DNA of 64,000 bases from Rickettsiales bacterium (GTDB lineage: Bacteria > Pseudomonadota > Alphaproteobacteria > G027485855): contig JAIXQD010000021.1 of assembly GCA_027485855.1 (NCBI GenBank), positions 186,001 through 250,000 on the forward strand, in the 5' to 3' direction. The notes beneath the pieces were generated by a model. The model was not told the origin of the DNA, did no database searches, and was given only the letters and a program-made list of their open reading frames with translations. The position numbers and the translations under genes were made by a program. Numbering within the stretch: the stretch's first letter is position 1; each line of letters opens with the position of its first letter. Positions 9,291 to 17,442 of the stretch are shown here, piece by piece.

Positions 9291-10178
9291 ATGAAGACCT
9301 GGACCCTACTCTTAACAAGCATACTCGGTACAAATCTGGCCCTTGGCATAAGCACGACTTACGCCAATAGCATCACCACCGACACAATAAAAACAGCCAC
9401 AAGCCCAGTGAGCAATGCAGAAATGGGCGATCCGCGCGTGGCGGCCGCTAGTTTTGTTGAACATGTGAATTTTGCGCGGGTGGCACTGGCGATGAAAAAT
9501 ACCGATCTGGCCAAAAAGCACATCACTCAGGCCCGCAATATGGTGACCATTATTAAAAGCGCAACAGTCGAGCAGCGGGTCATAAGAGAGGTGGAATCGG
9601 GCCGCATCATTTACCAATATGACACGCAGTATAAATACCATTATTTTCCCATTCAAACTGGCCCCGTGCAGGTCAAAACCATGGATAGTGGCCCATTATG
9701 GGCGACCAATGATTTAGCCGTGACCGATGCAGATATTGTTTATCTGACGCTCGACCTCACTGGCGACAAAGTCGAGAGCTATATCAATGAAGCCGAAAAT
9801 GCCATCACTGCGGGCGACCTCAAACGGGCCGACGAGCAGCTCGCGCAATTAACAGAGGCCGTGGTAACGGTCGATAGCAAAGTATCAATGCCGAGCGTGA
9901 AAGCCTATGACAACATTGCACTGGCGCGTAACTTCATTGCTGGCAAAAATTATGAGGGTGCCAGCTATGCCTTGAAACACGCCGATAGCGCGCTCGATGA
10001 AATGACCAAAAACGAAACAGACAAAACACGATTAACCGAAATTGCGGTGATGCGTAAAGATGTAACCAATCTGCAAGACTATATCACCAAAAAAGACCCC
10101 AACATGATTGAGCAAGCAAATGCCAAAATGGAAAAATGGTGGAAAGAGTTAAATAACTGGGGCAAAAGCGCTAAGTAA
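9291..10178 (+). CDS. yfdX: YfdX family protein, exported
   Basis: A 295-residue protein with a signal peptide (LLLTSILGTNLALGISTTYA). The YfdX domain comprises ARVALAMKNTDLAKKHITQA, the conserved YQYDTQYKYHYFPIQTGP segment, and a second helical repeat AENAITAGDLKRADEQL. YfdX is an acid-stress-linked protein in enterobacteria, proposed to act as a periplasmic chaperone-like helical protein. The start is the ATG after AAAGGATTGCCCC. A strong terminator lies 24 bases downstream. Its setting among other envelope-stress genes fits. Confidence 0.85.
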   Translation: MKTWTLLLTSILGTNLALGISTTYANSITTDTIKTATSPVSNAEMGDPRVAAASFVEHVNFARVALAMKNTDLAKKHITQARNMVTIIKSATVEQRVIREVESGRIIYQYDTQYKYHYFPIQTGPVQVKTMDSGPLWATNDLAVTDADIVYLTLDLTGDKVESYINEAENAITAGDLKRADEQLAQLTEAVVTVDSKVSMPSVKAYDNIALARNFIAGKNYEGASYALKHADSALDEMTKNETDKTRLTEIAVMRKDVTNLQDYITKKDPNMIEQANAKMEKWWKELNNWGKSAK

Positions 10179-10201
10179 CCCCTTATACTAAGCACACCAT
10201 G

Positions 10202-10235
10202 CGCCACCTCCCAACGGAGGTGGCGTATTTGTTTT
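10202..10235 (+). terminator. Rho-independent terminator after yfdX
   Basis: A perfect 10-bp stem, CGCCACCTCC (10202-10211) with GGAGGTGGCG (10216-10225), loop CAAC, then TATTTGTTTT. Confidence 0.9.
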
Positions 10236-10270
10236 CTGGTTATTCCGCGCAATGAAGCCCATAATGCAAG

Positions 10271-10516
10271 ATGCACAAAAAGCCCGCAGACCTTGAACAA
10301 AAGCACGAAGCGTTGCAGGCAAAAATATTTTCGTCTGTTGCACACGATATAAGAACACCGCTGGCCTGCATCATTGGCTCGCTGCAAACACTCGACCAAA
10401 TGAACAGCAAGCTATCGCCAACGCAGCGTGACATGCTGATAAAAATAGCGTTGGCCGAAGCACAGCGGCTAGATGGCTTGCTCACAGAGCGGCTGGATGA
10501 AGCCAAACCAGAATAA
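10271..10516 (+). CDS. Isolated histidine-kinase dimerisation/phosphoacceptor (HisKA) domain protein, KdpD-like
   Basis: An 81-residue protein consisting only of a HisKA helix pair: FSSVAHDIRTPLACIIGSLQ contains the H-box with the phosphoacceptor His (about residue 24), followed by the second helix EAQRLDGLLTERL. No catalytic ATPase domain follows before the stop, and none is readable in the next 100 bases. The H-box most resembles KdpD (SHDLRTPL). It could be a remnant of a kinase or a functional stand-alone phosphotransfer/dimerisation domain. The nearest partners are the hybrid kinase at 11.7 kb and the KdpE-like regulator at 15.0 kb. Confidence 0.65.
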   Translation: MHKKPADLEQKHEALQAKIFSSVAHDIRTPLACIIGSLQTLDQMNSKLSPTQRDMLIKIALAEAQRLDGLLTERLDEAKPE

Positions 10517-10562
10517 TCGGGCCATTTACGCGCCGCTTACGCAGCAGCCAAAGCATCGCATC

Positions 10563-10615
10563 GTATCCTTGTGGCCACTTCGTTATATCTGATGGCACAT
10601 AGCGCACAAGGATAC
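10563..10615 (+). promoter_or_regulatory. Inverted repeat that can hide the ribosome binding site of the DUF3309 gene
   Basis: GTATCCTTGTG (10563-10573) and CACAAGGATAC (10605-10615) are exact 11-bp complements separated by 31 bases. The right arm contains the Shine-Dalgarno AAGGA, and the ATG is at 10618. In the mRNA this hairpin would occlude the ribosome binding site. That suggests translational control (thermometer-like, or by a trans factor). The control itself is inference. Confidence 0.6.
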
Positions 10616-10617
10616 TT

Positions 10618-10776
10618 ATGACTCTCTCATCCATTCTACTTATTATTCTTGTCCTGATGCTGGTGGGCTCATTGCCCACTTGGCCACATAGCAAAAACTG
10701 GGGCTATTACCCCAGCGGCGGCACAGGGCTTATCGTTATCATTCTTCTTATTCTACTCGTCACGGGTCGGATCTAA
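10618..10776 (+). CDS. DUF3309 family small membrane protein
   Basis: A 52-residue protein read directly from the sequence: MTLSSILLIILVLMLVGSLP, then TWPHSKNWGYYPSGGTG, then LIVIILLILLVTGRI. Two transmembrane helices flank the invariant PTWPHS-x-WGY-x-PSGG loop that defines DUF3309. Function is unknown; these proteins are common in Proteobacteria near other stress genes. Ribosome binding site AAGGA is at 10608-10612, inside a potential hairpin. The gene is short and easily missed. Confidence 0.9.
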   Translation: MTLSSILLIILVLMLVGSLPTWPHSKNWGYYPSGGTGLIVIILLILLVTGRI

Positions 10777-10799
10777 CCCCTTAAACAAAGGAATATCTT

Positions 10800-11087
10800 A
10801 TGAGCAAAACTCTATCAACAATAATCGCCGCATCGGTCTTGGCCTTAGGACTGGGCGCCTGCACAGCAGAACAAAAAATGCACTATAAAAACCCAGGCTC
10901 TTACGAGAGCACCGAAACCAACACGGATGCAAAAGGCACAACGACCGTCAAAACATCGACAACAGAAGTGACCATTGATGAAAATGGACACCGCCAAGAA
11001 ACCATTACCTCAAAAACCAGCAGAGACCCTGTCGGTTTGGGCAACAAAACCACCACAAATACTAAGAAAACCACTGTAGAAAAATAG
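10800..11087 (+). CDS. Small Thr/Lys-rich lipoprotein
   Basis: A 95-residue protein with a type II signal peptide: lipobox LGAC with Cys at about residue 21 (LALGLGACTAEQ). The mature part is hydrophilic, with repeated Thr-rich stretches (TTTVKTSTTEVTIDENGHRQ, TTTNTKKTTVEK). The Ser/Asp after Cys is replaced by Thr, so no inner-membrane retention signal is apparent. Start ATG behind AAAGGAATATCTT. I recognise no family. It lies between DUF3309 and a DUF883-like gene at short spacings and may be in the same unit. Confidence 0.75.
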   Translation: MSKTLSTIIAASVLALGLGACTAEQKMHYKNPGSYESTETNTDAKGTTTVKTSTTEVTIDENGHRQETITSKTSRDPVGLGNKTTTNTKKTTVEK

Positions 11088-11121
11088 TCAGCCTCACCCA
11101 TACAACCAAAGGAACATCATC

Positions 11122-11370
11122 ATGTTTAACGCACCCGTTAAAGAAGACAATACCACCACCTTAAAAGATGGTGTCTATAATATGGAAAAAAACATAAACG
11201 AAGCCGCACATGATGCTGGGCGCAAAGCGCGGAGCATGATGCATACAGCCAACAACGAGCTATCGCATGTACGCGAATATCTTGGTACGGAAATACGCGG
11301 CAACCCCGTGCGTTCAAGTGTCATCGCATTGGGCGTTGGCATGTTCCTTGGCGCACTATTTCGCCGCTAA
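11122..11370 (+). CDS. ElaB/YqjD (DUF883)-like membrane-anchored protein
   Basis: An 82-residue protein with an amphipathic charged N-terminal half (EKNINEAAHDAGRKARSMMH). A C-terminal hydrophobic anchor (SSVIALGVGMFLGALFRR) with a preceding EIRGNPVRS turn gives the layout of ElaB/YqjD/YgaM. Those proteins associate with ribosomes at the inner membrane in stationary phase. Start ATG behind AAAGGAACATCATC. The next gene begins 5 bases after the stop, which mirrors the usual yqjD-yqjE order. Confidence 0.75.
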   Translation: MFNAPVKEDNTTTLKDGVYNMEKNINEAAHDAGRKARSMMHTANNELSHVREYLGTEIRGNPVRSSVIALGVGMFLGALFRR

Positions 11371-11375
11371 TAGAT

Positions 11376-11738
11376 ATGGAAATGTTGCTTGCCATCATGA
11401 CTTTCATGCGCCGCGCGGGTGGCAAGCAACAGCTCCAAAGGCTGCTCGCCCACTTTTTGCTCTTACTTTTGTTGGTTATCATCACCGCCATAATGGTGAG
11501 CGCAGTATTAATTGGCGGTTTAATCAACGCCCACATTACTTTGCTGAATAGCGGCATGACAGCGACAAACGCATTGCTTATGATTGGTGCCGCCGCGCTA
11601 TTTATTATTGCGATACTGATTGCTGTGCTCGTGTCGCAAATAAAGCTGTTGCAGCGTCAGCCGATGAAATCACCACTAACGGGTATGCTGGACGCCTTCA
11701 CCGCTGGGCTTATGGCAGAGCAGGAACAACCGCGATAA
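11376..11738 (+). CDS. Small two-helix membrane protein (YqjE/holin-X-like position)
   Basis: A 120-residue protein with transmembrane helices at about 26-52 (FLLLLLLVIITAIMVSAVLI) and 62-88, and a short hydrophilic tail. The position directly behind the DUF883-like gene, the size and the topology fit the YqjE/DUF1469 class, but I see no decisive motif. There is no clear Shine-Dalgarno, so translation is probably coupled to the gene before it. Its stop overlaps the start of the histidine kinase gene (TAATG). Confidence 0.65.
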   Translation: MEMLLAIMTFMRRAGGKQQLQRLLAHFLLLLLLVIITAIMVSAVLIGGLINAHITLLNSGMTATNALLMIGAAALFIIAILIAVLVSQIKLLQRQPMKSPLTGMLDAFTAGLMAEQEQPR

Positions 11739-13267
11739 TGGACCCGCTCAAAAAACTGCTCCATGATTATACGCTGTATATTATTTTTGCGGTGAGTGTG
11801 CTGTGCTTTGCCATGATTTATAACCAACATCCCGCGGGCCATCTGCAAGATTTGCTCGCGAGCGGCCTTTGTGTTTTATTGGTTATTGTCTATATTTATC
11901 TTGAGCGGGATGCACAAAAAAATGCCGCCAAGCAAGCGCTCGAACTCGTGACGGCCAACCGTGTTATTGCTAAAGCTATAAAGCAAGTTTCAGACGAAAA
12001 ACAAAGCACAATAACCAACAACCTGAAACATGCTGAAAGCGCCATGCACTCTGCACGGGAAGAACGCGCCTCGGCAGAACATGCTGCGTTGATTGCGGCA
12101 AAAGCCAATCAAGCAAAATCTGCCTTCTTGACCAATGTCAGCCATGAAATTCGTACACCGATGAACGCCATTATCGGCCTTGCGCATACTTTGCAAACAA
12201 CAAAACTCGACACACAACAAAAGCAATATGTGGATGTGCTGCATGCCAGTGCCGCGGCTTTGATGCGCCTCATCAATAACCTGCTCGATATTGATAAAAT
12301 GGAAACAGAAGAAATAGCCCTTGACGAGGCGCCTTTTTCCATGACGGCCCTGCTCAACCAAGTTATCAGTGCCATGTCGGTGCAGGCGAAGCAAAAAACT
12401 GTGAGCTTGCTCATGCATTATGAGCCTGGCCTTGATAAAACTTATATTGGCGATAGCGGCCGCATTCGTCAGATATTGCTTAATCTGGTGGGTAATGCGG
12501 TGAAGTTTACCGATGCCGGCGGCAAAGTTACGCTGCTGTTTGCCAATGGCGGCACGGTTGGCGGCAAAAAAATGATTACCATCACGGTGACAGATACAGG
12601 CATTGGCATTCCGGCCAATAAAATCGGTCTCATTTTTGGCAAATTCATTCAGGCAGATTTATCTATTACCTGTAAATATGGCGGCATTGGGCTGGGCCTT
12701 GCTATCTCGCAGGCGCTGGCTCAACGCATGGGTGGAAAAATCACTGTCACCAGTGTGGTTGAGCAAGGCTCATCCTTTGTGCTACATTTAAGCCTAGCGG
12801 TGCAGGCCACTGAAAGCGAGGCCGACATACACCATGAGGAAAACATCATCTATCTCGATATCCAAGCCAACAGCAAGCGGCTGCCCATTCTCTTAGTTGA
12901 GGACCACGAACCTAATGTGCTGGTGGCCAGCATTATGTTTAATAATTTTGGCTATCACTACGAGGTTGCGCGCAACGGGCAAGAGGCCATTGAGCGCTTT
13001 GCCCAAGACAAATACTCTATTGTGCTGATGGATTTAGAAATGCCCATAATGAATGGCTTTGATGCAACCAAACATATTCGCGACTATGAAACAATAAAAG
13101 GTTGTGCCGCTGTGCCGATTATCGCCATGACCGCACACGCCATGAAGGGCGACCGCGAAAAATGCCTGAATGCGGGTATGAGCGACTATATCGCTAAGCC
13201 CTTTACCCCCCACCAGTTGCAGGCCATCTTAGATAAATATGTCAAGCGTCTGCCACAAGTTGCATAA
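11738..13267 (+). CDS. Membrane-bound hybrid sensor histidine kinase
   Basis: A 509-residue protein. Two N-terminal transmembrane helices (about 11-30 and 36-54) with almost no periplasmic loop precede a coiled coil (60-125). The HisKA domain has the H-box SHEIRTPMNAIIG (His about 138). The HATPase domain has LLNLVGNAVKFT, DTGIGIP and GGIGLGLAIS. A C-terminal receiver (about 378-505) has the phosphoacceptor Asp in VLMDLEMPIMNG and the conserved Lys in YIAKPF. It resembles BarA/ArcB-class hybrids but lacks a histidine phosphotransfer domain, so a separate HPt must relay. The lack of a sensor domain suggests sensing through the membrane or coiled coil. It is translationally coupled to the membrane protein before it. 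Confidence 0.9.
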   Translation: MDPLKKLLHDYTLYIIFAVSVLCFAMIYNQHPAGHLQDLLASGLCVLLVIVYIYLERDAQKNAAKQALELVTANRVIAKAIKQVSDEKQSTITNNLKHAESAMHSAREERASAEHAALIAAKANQAKSAFLTNVSHEIRTPMNAIIGLAHTLQTTKLDTQQKQYVDVLHASAAALMRLINNLLDIDKMETEEIALDEAPFSMTALLNQVISAMSVQAKQKTVSLLMHYEPGLDKTYIGDSGRIRQILLNLVGNAVKFTDAGGKVTLLFANGGTVGGKKMITITVTDTGIGIPANKIGLIFGKFIQADLSITCKYGGIGLGLAISQALAQRMGGKITVTSVVEQGSSFVLHLSLAVQATESEADIHHEENIIYLDIQANSKRLPILLVEDHEPNVLVASIMFNNFGYHYEVARNGQEAIERFAQDKYSIVLMDLEMPIMNGFDATKHIRDYETIKGCAAVPIIAMTAHAMKGDREKCLNAGMSDYIAKPFTPHQLQAILDKYVKRLPQVA

Positions 13268-13278
13268 AGGAAAAACCG

Positions 13279-13932
13279 ATGAGGAAAAAACACATGTTAT
13301 GGATTGTCGCAGGAGTTATTATTATCGGCGCTGCCGCATGGGGACCAATGATGAGCAATGTTGAGCAAGCAAAATATCAGGTCGTGGAAACTGATAATGC
13401 CATTGAAATACGCGATTACGCAGCGCACATCGTGGCCGAGGTTACCGTATCGGGTGAGCGCCGCGATGCCATTAACAAAGGCTTCCGCCTGATTGCCGAT
13501 TATATTTTTGGCAATAACAGCACCGCAAACAAAGTGGCTATGACAGCGCCCGTCATACAACAACCTAGCCAACAACCCAGCCAACAACCCAGCGAAAAAA
13601 TTGCCATGACCGCGCCCGTGCTGCAGCAAGGCAGTGGCGATGAGTGGAAGGTGCGCTTTGTTATGCCGGCCAACTATACGCTGACAACTCTGCCAAGCCC
13701 TAAAAACAACGCCGTGTCATTGCATCAGATCCCTGCCAAACGCTATGCTGTCATTCGCTTTTCGGGCATGGCCGGCCAAGACAGCCTCAATAAGCATACG
13801 GATATTTTGCAGGCTTTCATTGCGGCAAAAAAACTGAACGCGCTCTCTACCCCCAGCTTTGCGTTCTATAACCCACCTTGGACTTTACCACCCCTCCGCC
13901 GCAATGAAGTGATGATAGAAATTGCCAAATAG
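13279..13932 (+). CDS. SOUL-family haem-binding-like protein, membrane-anchored
   Basis: A 217-residue protein with an N-terminal anchor/signal (WIVAGVIIIGAAAW). The SOUL domain has YQVVETDNAIEIRDYAAHIV, the characteristic FRLIADYIFGNN and KVAMTAPV, and a second MTAPV. The loop between the two MTAPV motifs carries a QQPS tandem repeat (bases about 13558-13590), a likely slippage product. SOUL proteins bind haem or other hydrophobic ligands; the bacterial role is unclear. It follows the kinase gene by 11 bases with its own GGAAAAACCG. Confidence 0.85.
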   Translation: MRKKHMLWIVAGVIIIGAAAWGPMMSNVEQAKYQVVETDNAIEIRDYAAHIVAEVTVSGERRDAINKGFRLIADYIFGNNSTANKVAMTAPVIQQPSQQPSQQPSEKIAMTAPVLQQGSGDEWKVRFVMPANYTLTTLPSPKNNAVSLHQIPAKRYAVIRFSGMAGQDSLNKHTDILQAFIAAKKLNALSTPSFAFYNPPWTLPPLRRNEVMIEIAK

Positions 13933-14010
13933 GCACTTAAAGTTTTTATCATTGGACATTTTTATCATTCAAAGCTCTATCATGGGCCAACACCATGGCA
14001 TTTTTAAATG

Positions 14011-14046
14011 ATGCTTTATGCGCTGTTTATACATAAAGCATTTTTA
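14011..14046 (+). terminator. Hairpin with T run between the SOUL and lipoprotein genes
   Basis: ATGCTTTATG (14011-14020) is exactly complementary to CATAAAGCAT (14032-14041) and is followed by TTTTA. The AT-rich stem makes it a moderate terminator for the kinase-SOUL unit. Confidence 0.6.
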
Positions 14047-14110
14047 CCTGCAACAACTTCACAACATTCCCCCTATGGTATGGAAACTATCTTTAACCAA
14101 GGGGAATTCT

Positions 14111-14356
14111 ATGAAAGATCTCAAAAAAACTATTGTGGTGCTTGTGGCGCTCGCATCACTTGCGGCTTGCGGCGGCACAACGGGTGATCGTGCGCTCAGT
14201 GGTGGCGCAATTGGCGCTGGTGTTGGCGCAGTGACCGGCGCTGTTGTGGGTGGCAGCCCTGTTACGGGCGCTGTCGTTGGTGGTGCTGTTGGTGCTGCAA
14301 CAGGCGCCATGACCAAGAAAAAAGATGTTGATCTCGGTGAACCCGTATGGCGCTAA
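14111..14356 (+). CDS. Glycine-zipper lipoprotein
   Basis: An 81-residue protein starting MKDLKKTIVVLVALASLAAC, with lipobox LAAC. The body is a glycine zipper (GGAIGAGVGAVTGAVVGG, then a second GAVVGGAVGAATGA), the pattern seen in SlyB/Rick_17kDa-type outer-membrane lipoproteins. I place the start at 14111, behind AAGGGGAATTCT; an in-frame extension to 14018 has no ribosome binding site. Its last codons overlap the next gene. Confidence 0.8.
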   Translation: MKDLKKTIVVLVALASLAACGGTTGDRALSGGAIGAGVGAVTGAVVGGSPVTGAVVGGAVGAATGAMTKKKDVDLGEPVWR

Positions 14357-14784
14357 ACCCTTTTGCCACATTGGCTGTGGTGAGCATCTTCGCGCTGTCA
14401 CTGCATAGCGCACAGGCACAAGATAATGTGCTAAGCGAGCAGCAACAAAATAATATTGTCTATGTCACTGGTGGCATCGGCAAAGACGAAAGCGATGCCC
14501 TCAGAGCCACGCAAGCCAATTATAATTTACGGGTGATGAATGCCGACAAGGTTGGGCATTTCTCTAGTGATACTCGTATCATTATTCGTGACTTGCAAAA
14601 TAATATCTTGCTTGATGCCACAAGTGGGCCACTGTTTTACGCGAACCTGCCCAAAGGCCGCTATATTATACAAGGCTTTGTGGGCCTGCAAAGCAAGATG
14701 CAACCCATCACCATAGCTGCCGGAAAAACCGCCAATGTGCGCTTTGTGTGGCGACAAGATGCAACTGACATCCCCAACGAATAA
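14347..14784 (+). CDS. Exported small protein with a carboxypeptidase-regulatory-like beta domain
   Basis: A 145-residue protein with a signal peptide (LAVVSIFALSLHSAQAQ). A compact beta-rich domain follows: IIIRDLQNNILLDATSGPLF, LPKGRYIIQGFVGLQ, then QPITIAAGKTANVRFVW. That outline (a transthyretin-like or carboxypeptidase-regulatory fold) often mediates binding at the cell surface. The start overlaps the end of the glycine-zipper gene by 10 bases, implying translational coupling. I do not recognise a named family. Confidence 0.75.
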   Translation: MALNPFATLAVVSIFALSLHSAQAQDNVLSEQQQNNIVYVTGGIGKDESDALRATQANYNLRVMNADKVGHFSSDTRIIIRDLQNNILLDATSGPLFYANLPKGRYIIQGFVGLQSKMQPITIAAGKTANVRFVWRQDATDIPNE

Positions 14785-14795
14785 GAGGAAATATT

Positions 14796-14978
14796 ATGCT
14801 AAACTTTGTCATTACATTTTTTATTCTGGCTGTGCTTGCCGCCATTTTCGGATTTGGTGGCCTGGCTGCTGATTTTGCCAACATTGCAAAATTCCTGGCT
14901 GGCATTTTTGTGGTGCTGTTTGTGGTAAGCCTGATTTACAGCATCATCACTGGCCGCAAGGCTACGCCGCCGCTATAA
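14796..14978 (+). CDS. DUF1328 (YtjA) family small membrane protein
   Basis: A 60-residue protein of two transmembrane helices: MLNFVITFFILAVLAAIFGF, the conserved GGLAADFANIAKFLAGIF centre, and FVVLFVVSLIYSIITG. This is the DUF1328/YtjA pattern, a common stress-associated membrane protein of unknown function. Start ATG behind AAGAGGAAATATT, 11 bases after the previous gene. Confidence 0.9.
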   Translation: MLNFVITFFILAVLAAIFGFGGLAADFANIAKFLAGIFVVLFVVSLIYSIITGRKATPPL

Positions 14979-15018
14979 AATAATCTCGGCGGCCGCACCT
15001 GTTTGACAAAATGTGGTT

Positions 15019-15759
15019 TCATGCGCCGAGGCTAATATTAGAGACAGCGGCGCTGGAGTGTTGCTGCAATTGCACTTCCATGCGGTAGCCGATGCCGGCC
15101 TCGGTGACAATAAGCCTAGGGCGGGCAGTGTCTGCCTCAATTTTCTCGCGTATCTGGCCAATATAAACGCGCAGATAAGTGGTATCTTCCGCATGCGCAG
15201 CCCCCCACACTGCTTTAAGAATTTCTTTGTGCGTCAGCATTTTGCCGCGATTGACCATAAAATATCGCAGCAGATCATATTCCTTTGGCGTGAAGGGGGT
15301 TAGCGCGTCATCTACAAATACTTCATGCCGCACAAGGTCCATACGAATTATGCCATTCGACAATTCAGCGCAGCCCGTTTCGCGCACGGCACTGCTGCGT
15401 AAGCTTACATTCATGCGTGCCAGCAGCACATCAACATTAAAGGGCTTGGTCACATAATCATTGGCGCCCATGTTGAGTGCGCTAACAATTTCATCATCGA
15501 GCGCGCAAGCCGAAAGCACCACAATAGGCGCTTGCGACCACTCGCGTATGGCGCTAATGACATCCTTGCCGTCCATATCTGGCAGGCCAAGATCAAGCAG
15601 TATCAGGTCAGGCCGCACCGATGCGGTCATGCGAATGGCCTGTTTACCCGTTAAACATTCAACAATTTTGTAATTTTGCACATCGAGCAGAATGCCCAAC
15701 ATTTTCTGTATTTGTGGCTCATCATCCACCACTAGGATGGTATTCTTTTTTTCATGCAT
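15019..15759 (-). CDS. OmpR/KdpE-type response regulator
   Basis: A 246-residue protein. The receiver domain (about 6-120) has acidic pair DDE, phosphoacceptor Asp in LILLDLGLPDMDG, and Lys in YVTKPF. The C-terminal winged-helix DNA-binding domain (about 140-232) has LTPFTPKEYDLLRYFMVNRG and a Tyr-Ile-Arg-like recognition segment YLRVYIGQIREKIE. The linker and wing match KdpE best. A 15-residue tail extends past the usual end. It is convergent to the stress genes and transcribed alone. No KdpD with an ATPase domain is in the window, only the HisKA-only protein at 10.3 kb. Whether it controls kdp genes or the stress cluster cannot be told. Confidence 0.85.
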   Translation of the reverse strand: MHEKKNTILVVDDEPQIQKMLGILLDVQNYKIVECLTGKQAIRMTASVRPDLILLDLGLPDMDGKDVISAIREWSQAPIVVLSACALDDEIVSALNMGANDYVTKPFNVDVLLARMNVSLRSSAVRETGCAELSNGIIRMDLVRHEVFVDDALTPFTPKEYDLLRYFMVNRGKMLTHKEILKAVWGAAHAEDTTYLRVYIGQIREKIEADTARPRLIVTEAGIGYRMEVQLQQHSSAAVSNISLGA

Positions 15760-16033
15760 GGGGGAAATCCTGATCTGCGAAGCGCGCTGTTTATATTTTT
15801 AAAACGCCTTGCATTTGGTCAACCTACCACGAACACAGCTTTTTAGATATACATATAAATATGAGGCTTTTTAGCTAGGCATGCCCCTATTGAGCGCTTG
15901 TCTAACAGCGATTGTAAGCGCTCACTTGCAGGCGTTGAAGCCATTGAGATCATTTCGCGACATTATAGATGCTGATGGCGCTATCTGGGATGGAAACAGT
16001 GACTTTAGCGACGAAAAGAAAATCGATCATCCA

Positions 16034-16972
16034 TCAAGAAAATGGTATTTTTGAAAGCTTGATTTCAACGCTGTTCCAATTATTTTCCAACAATATTTTT
16101 TTCAGCCAGGCTTGCATGGTAACGGGTGCTAGCGGGCCAAGCCATATGGCCTTCAAATCTTTTTCTTGCAGTGGCAGCACTAAAGGCACTTTCGCTTCAC
16201 CCCCAATTTTCTTAGTAGGAAGATAACGGGGGGTGCGATCGGCGCGAATAATTCTTAAGAAACGAGTTTCTTTTTCTTTTGAAAACTTTTCCGGCTTATA
16301 CTCCGTACAGTGCGGCAAGCAGTTAGAGGCTAGTAGAGTTGACATCTCGCGCAGAAATAACCAACCCTCATCTTTATTTGGGTTTGCTGCCTCCAAGCCC
16401 CGATTGACGCAGTCCATACATTTTTCAATGATAGGCCTCAAGACACATCGCAACACTTCATCATCGTAAAAAACTTCAAACACTGGCGAAGTACCATTGG
16501 AAAAACAACCATCATCATTCTCTAGTGTATCAGTAAAATTTTCTGAAAACCCTGAAGCAAATTCAAGACAAACGCCCTCTCCATTATCTGCAAACTCCAT
16601 CCACAGGTGCGGATCATCCTGTAGGCCGCTGGCGCAGAATAAAAAGAACTGGCCGGATTGCTCTATATTGACCTGCAAAATTTTTTTAAATTTTTCTATG
16701 AAAAATTTTGCACCGGGGTGCATAACTTTAGACGAATGTTCGTCTAATAGTTGGTAACAAATGTCCACCCCAGATCGGATTTCGAAAGGATCGCTTTTTT
16801 GCGTAAAAATATTTGTGAACCATAAAACACGACTAGAGAGAATCCCTTTCAACGCGCTTACTTTGGTATAATGAAAGAGGAGGTGACTTACTTTAGAATA
16901 TGTGGCTGCACCATTCTTTTCTAGAAAATCAAAGAACTCTTTGTATGCAGGCGCGGTTATCGTTAGAAGCAT
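16034..16972 (-). CDS. DUF2971 family protein
   Basis: A 312-residue cytosolic protein. The N-terminal motif LLFHYTKVSALKGILSSRVL followed by WFTNIFTQKSDPFE is the DUF2971 signature, a domain with resemblance to ADP-ribosyltransferase folds. Other family segments are FFLFCASGLQDDPHLWMEFAD and GEGVCLEF. The function is unproven; members often sit in mobile or defence-like regions. An upstream TTG at 16993 is possible, but the ATG at 16972 is preferred. Lower GC and different codon use than the flanking genes suggest transfer. Confidence 0.75.
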   Translation of the reverse strand: MLLTITAPAYKEFFDFLEKNGAATYSKVSHLLFHYTKVSALKGILSSRVLWFTNIFTQKSDPFEIRSGVDICYQLLDEHSSKVMHPGAKFFIEKFKKILQVNIEQSGQFFLFCASGLQDDPHLWMEFADNGEGVCLEFASGFSENFTDTLENDDGCFSNGTSPVFEVFYDDEVLRCVLRPIIEKCMDCVNRGLEAANPNKDEGWLFLREMSTLLASNCLPHCTEYKPEKFSKEKETRFLRIIRADRTPRYLPTKKIGGEAKVPLVLPLQEKDLKAIWLGPLAPVTMQAWLKKILLENNWNSVEIKLSKIPFS

Positions 16973-17442
16973 AGTAAGCCATAATATGTACAATGCCCAT
17001 CAGCCATCATATTCAAGCATTGCAGATTTGTTTGCGCTTGTTGAGAATATACACCAGTACAGGCGGTCAGCAAAAGACGGGGGCAGATTATGACCGTGAT
17101 ATTTATCATTTCTATACTTTAATATTTTAAAACGACTTTGTAAATTTACAAATTCTGTGTAACTGAGAATCGGATTTGGATTTTTAATTAAGCTGTCTCT
17201 GATGGGATGGTCTGCCTGAAAGCGCCAAGACAAGCGCGCTACCAAGCTTACTGATTAAAAAGCTCCGTACCAACAAGATCACAAAATAGGTTTCTGTAGG
17301 TCTTGGCTATACATTTCCTGTCCCACAGCATTATCAATAACATATCTTTTGAGCAATCATTTTATTGAGATTATCTCATGCTAAAATGGATGTTGATGGT
17401 TTGCCTTAAGGGGAAAAGATATTTTTCTTGTTAAAAAGGGCA
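16973..17442. other. Intergenic region without a supported gene (470 bp)
   Basis: The region is AT-rich. An 81-codon minus-strand frame (17000-17245) opens only with TTG and has no ribosome binding site, so I do not call it. Parts such as FVNLQSRFKILKYRNDKYHG look protein-like and may be a gene remnant. Confidence 0.4.

Noticed and set aside
17000-17245. 81-codon minus-strand frame
   Set aside because: It opens only with TTG, has no ribosome binding site and matches nothing I know; treated as a possible remnant.
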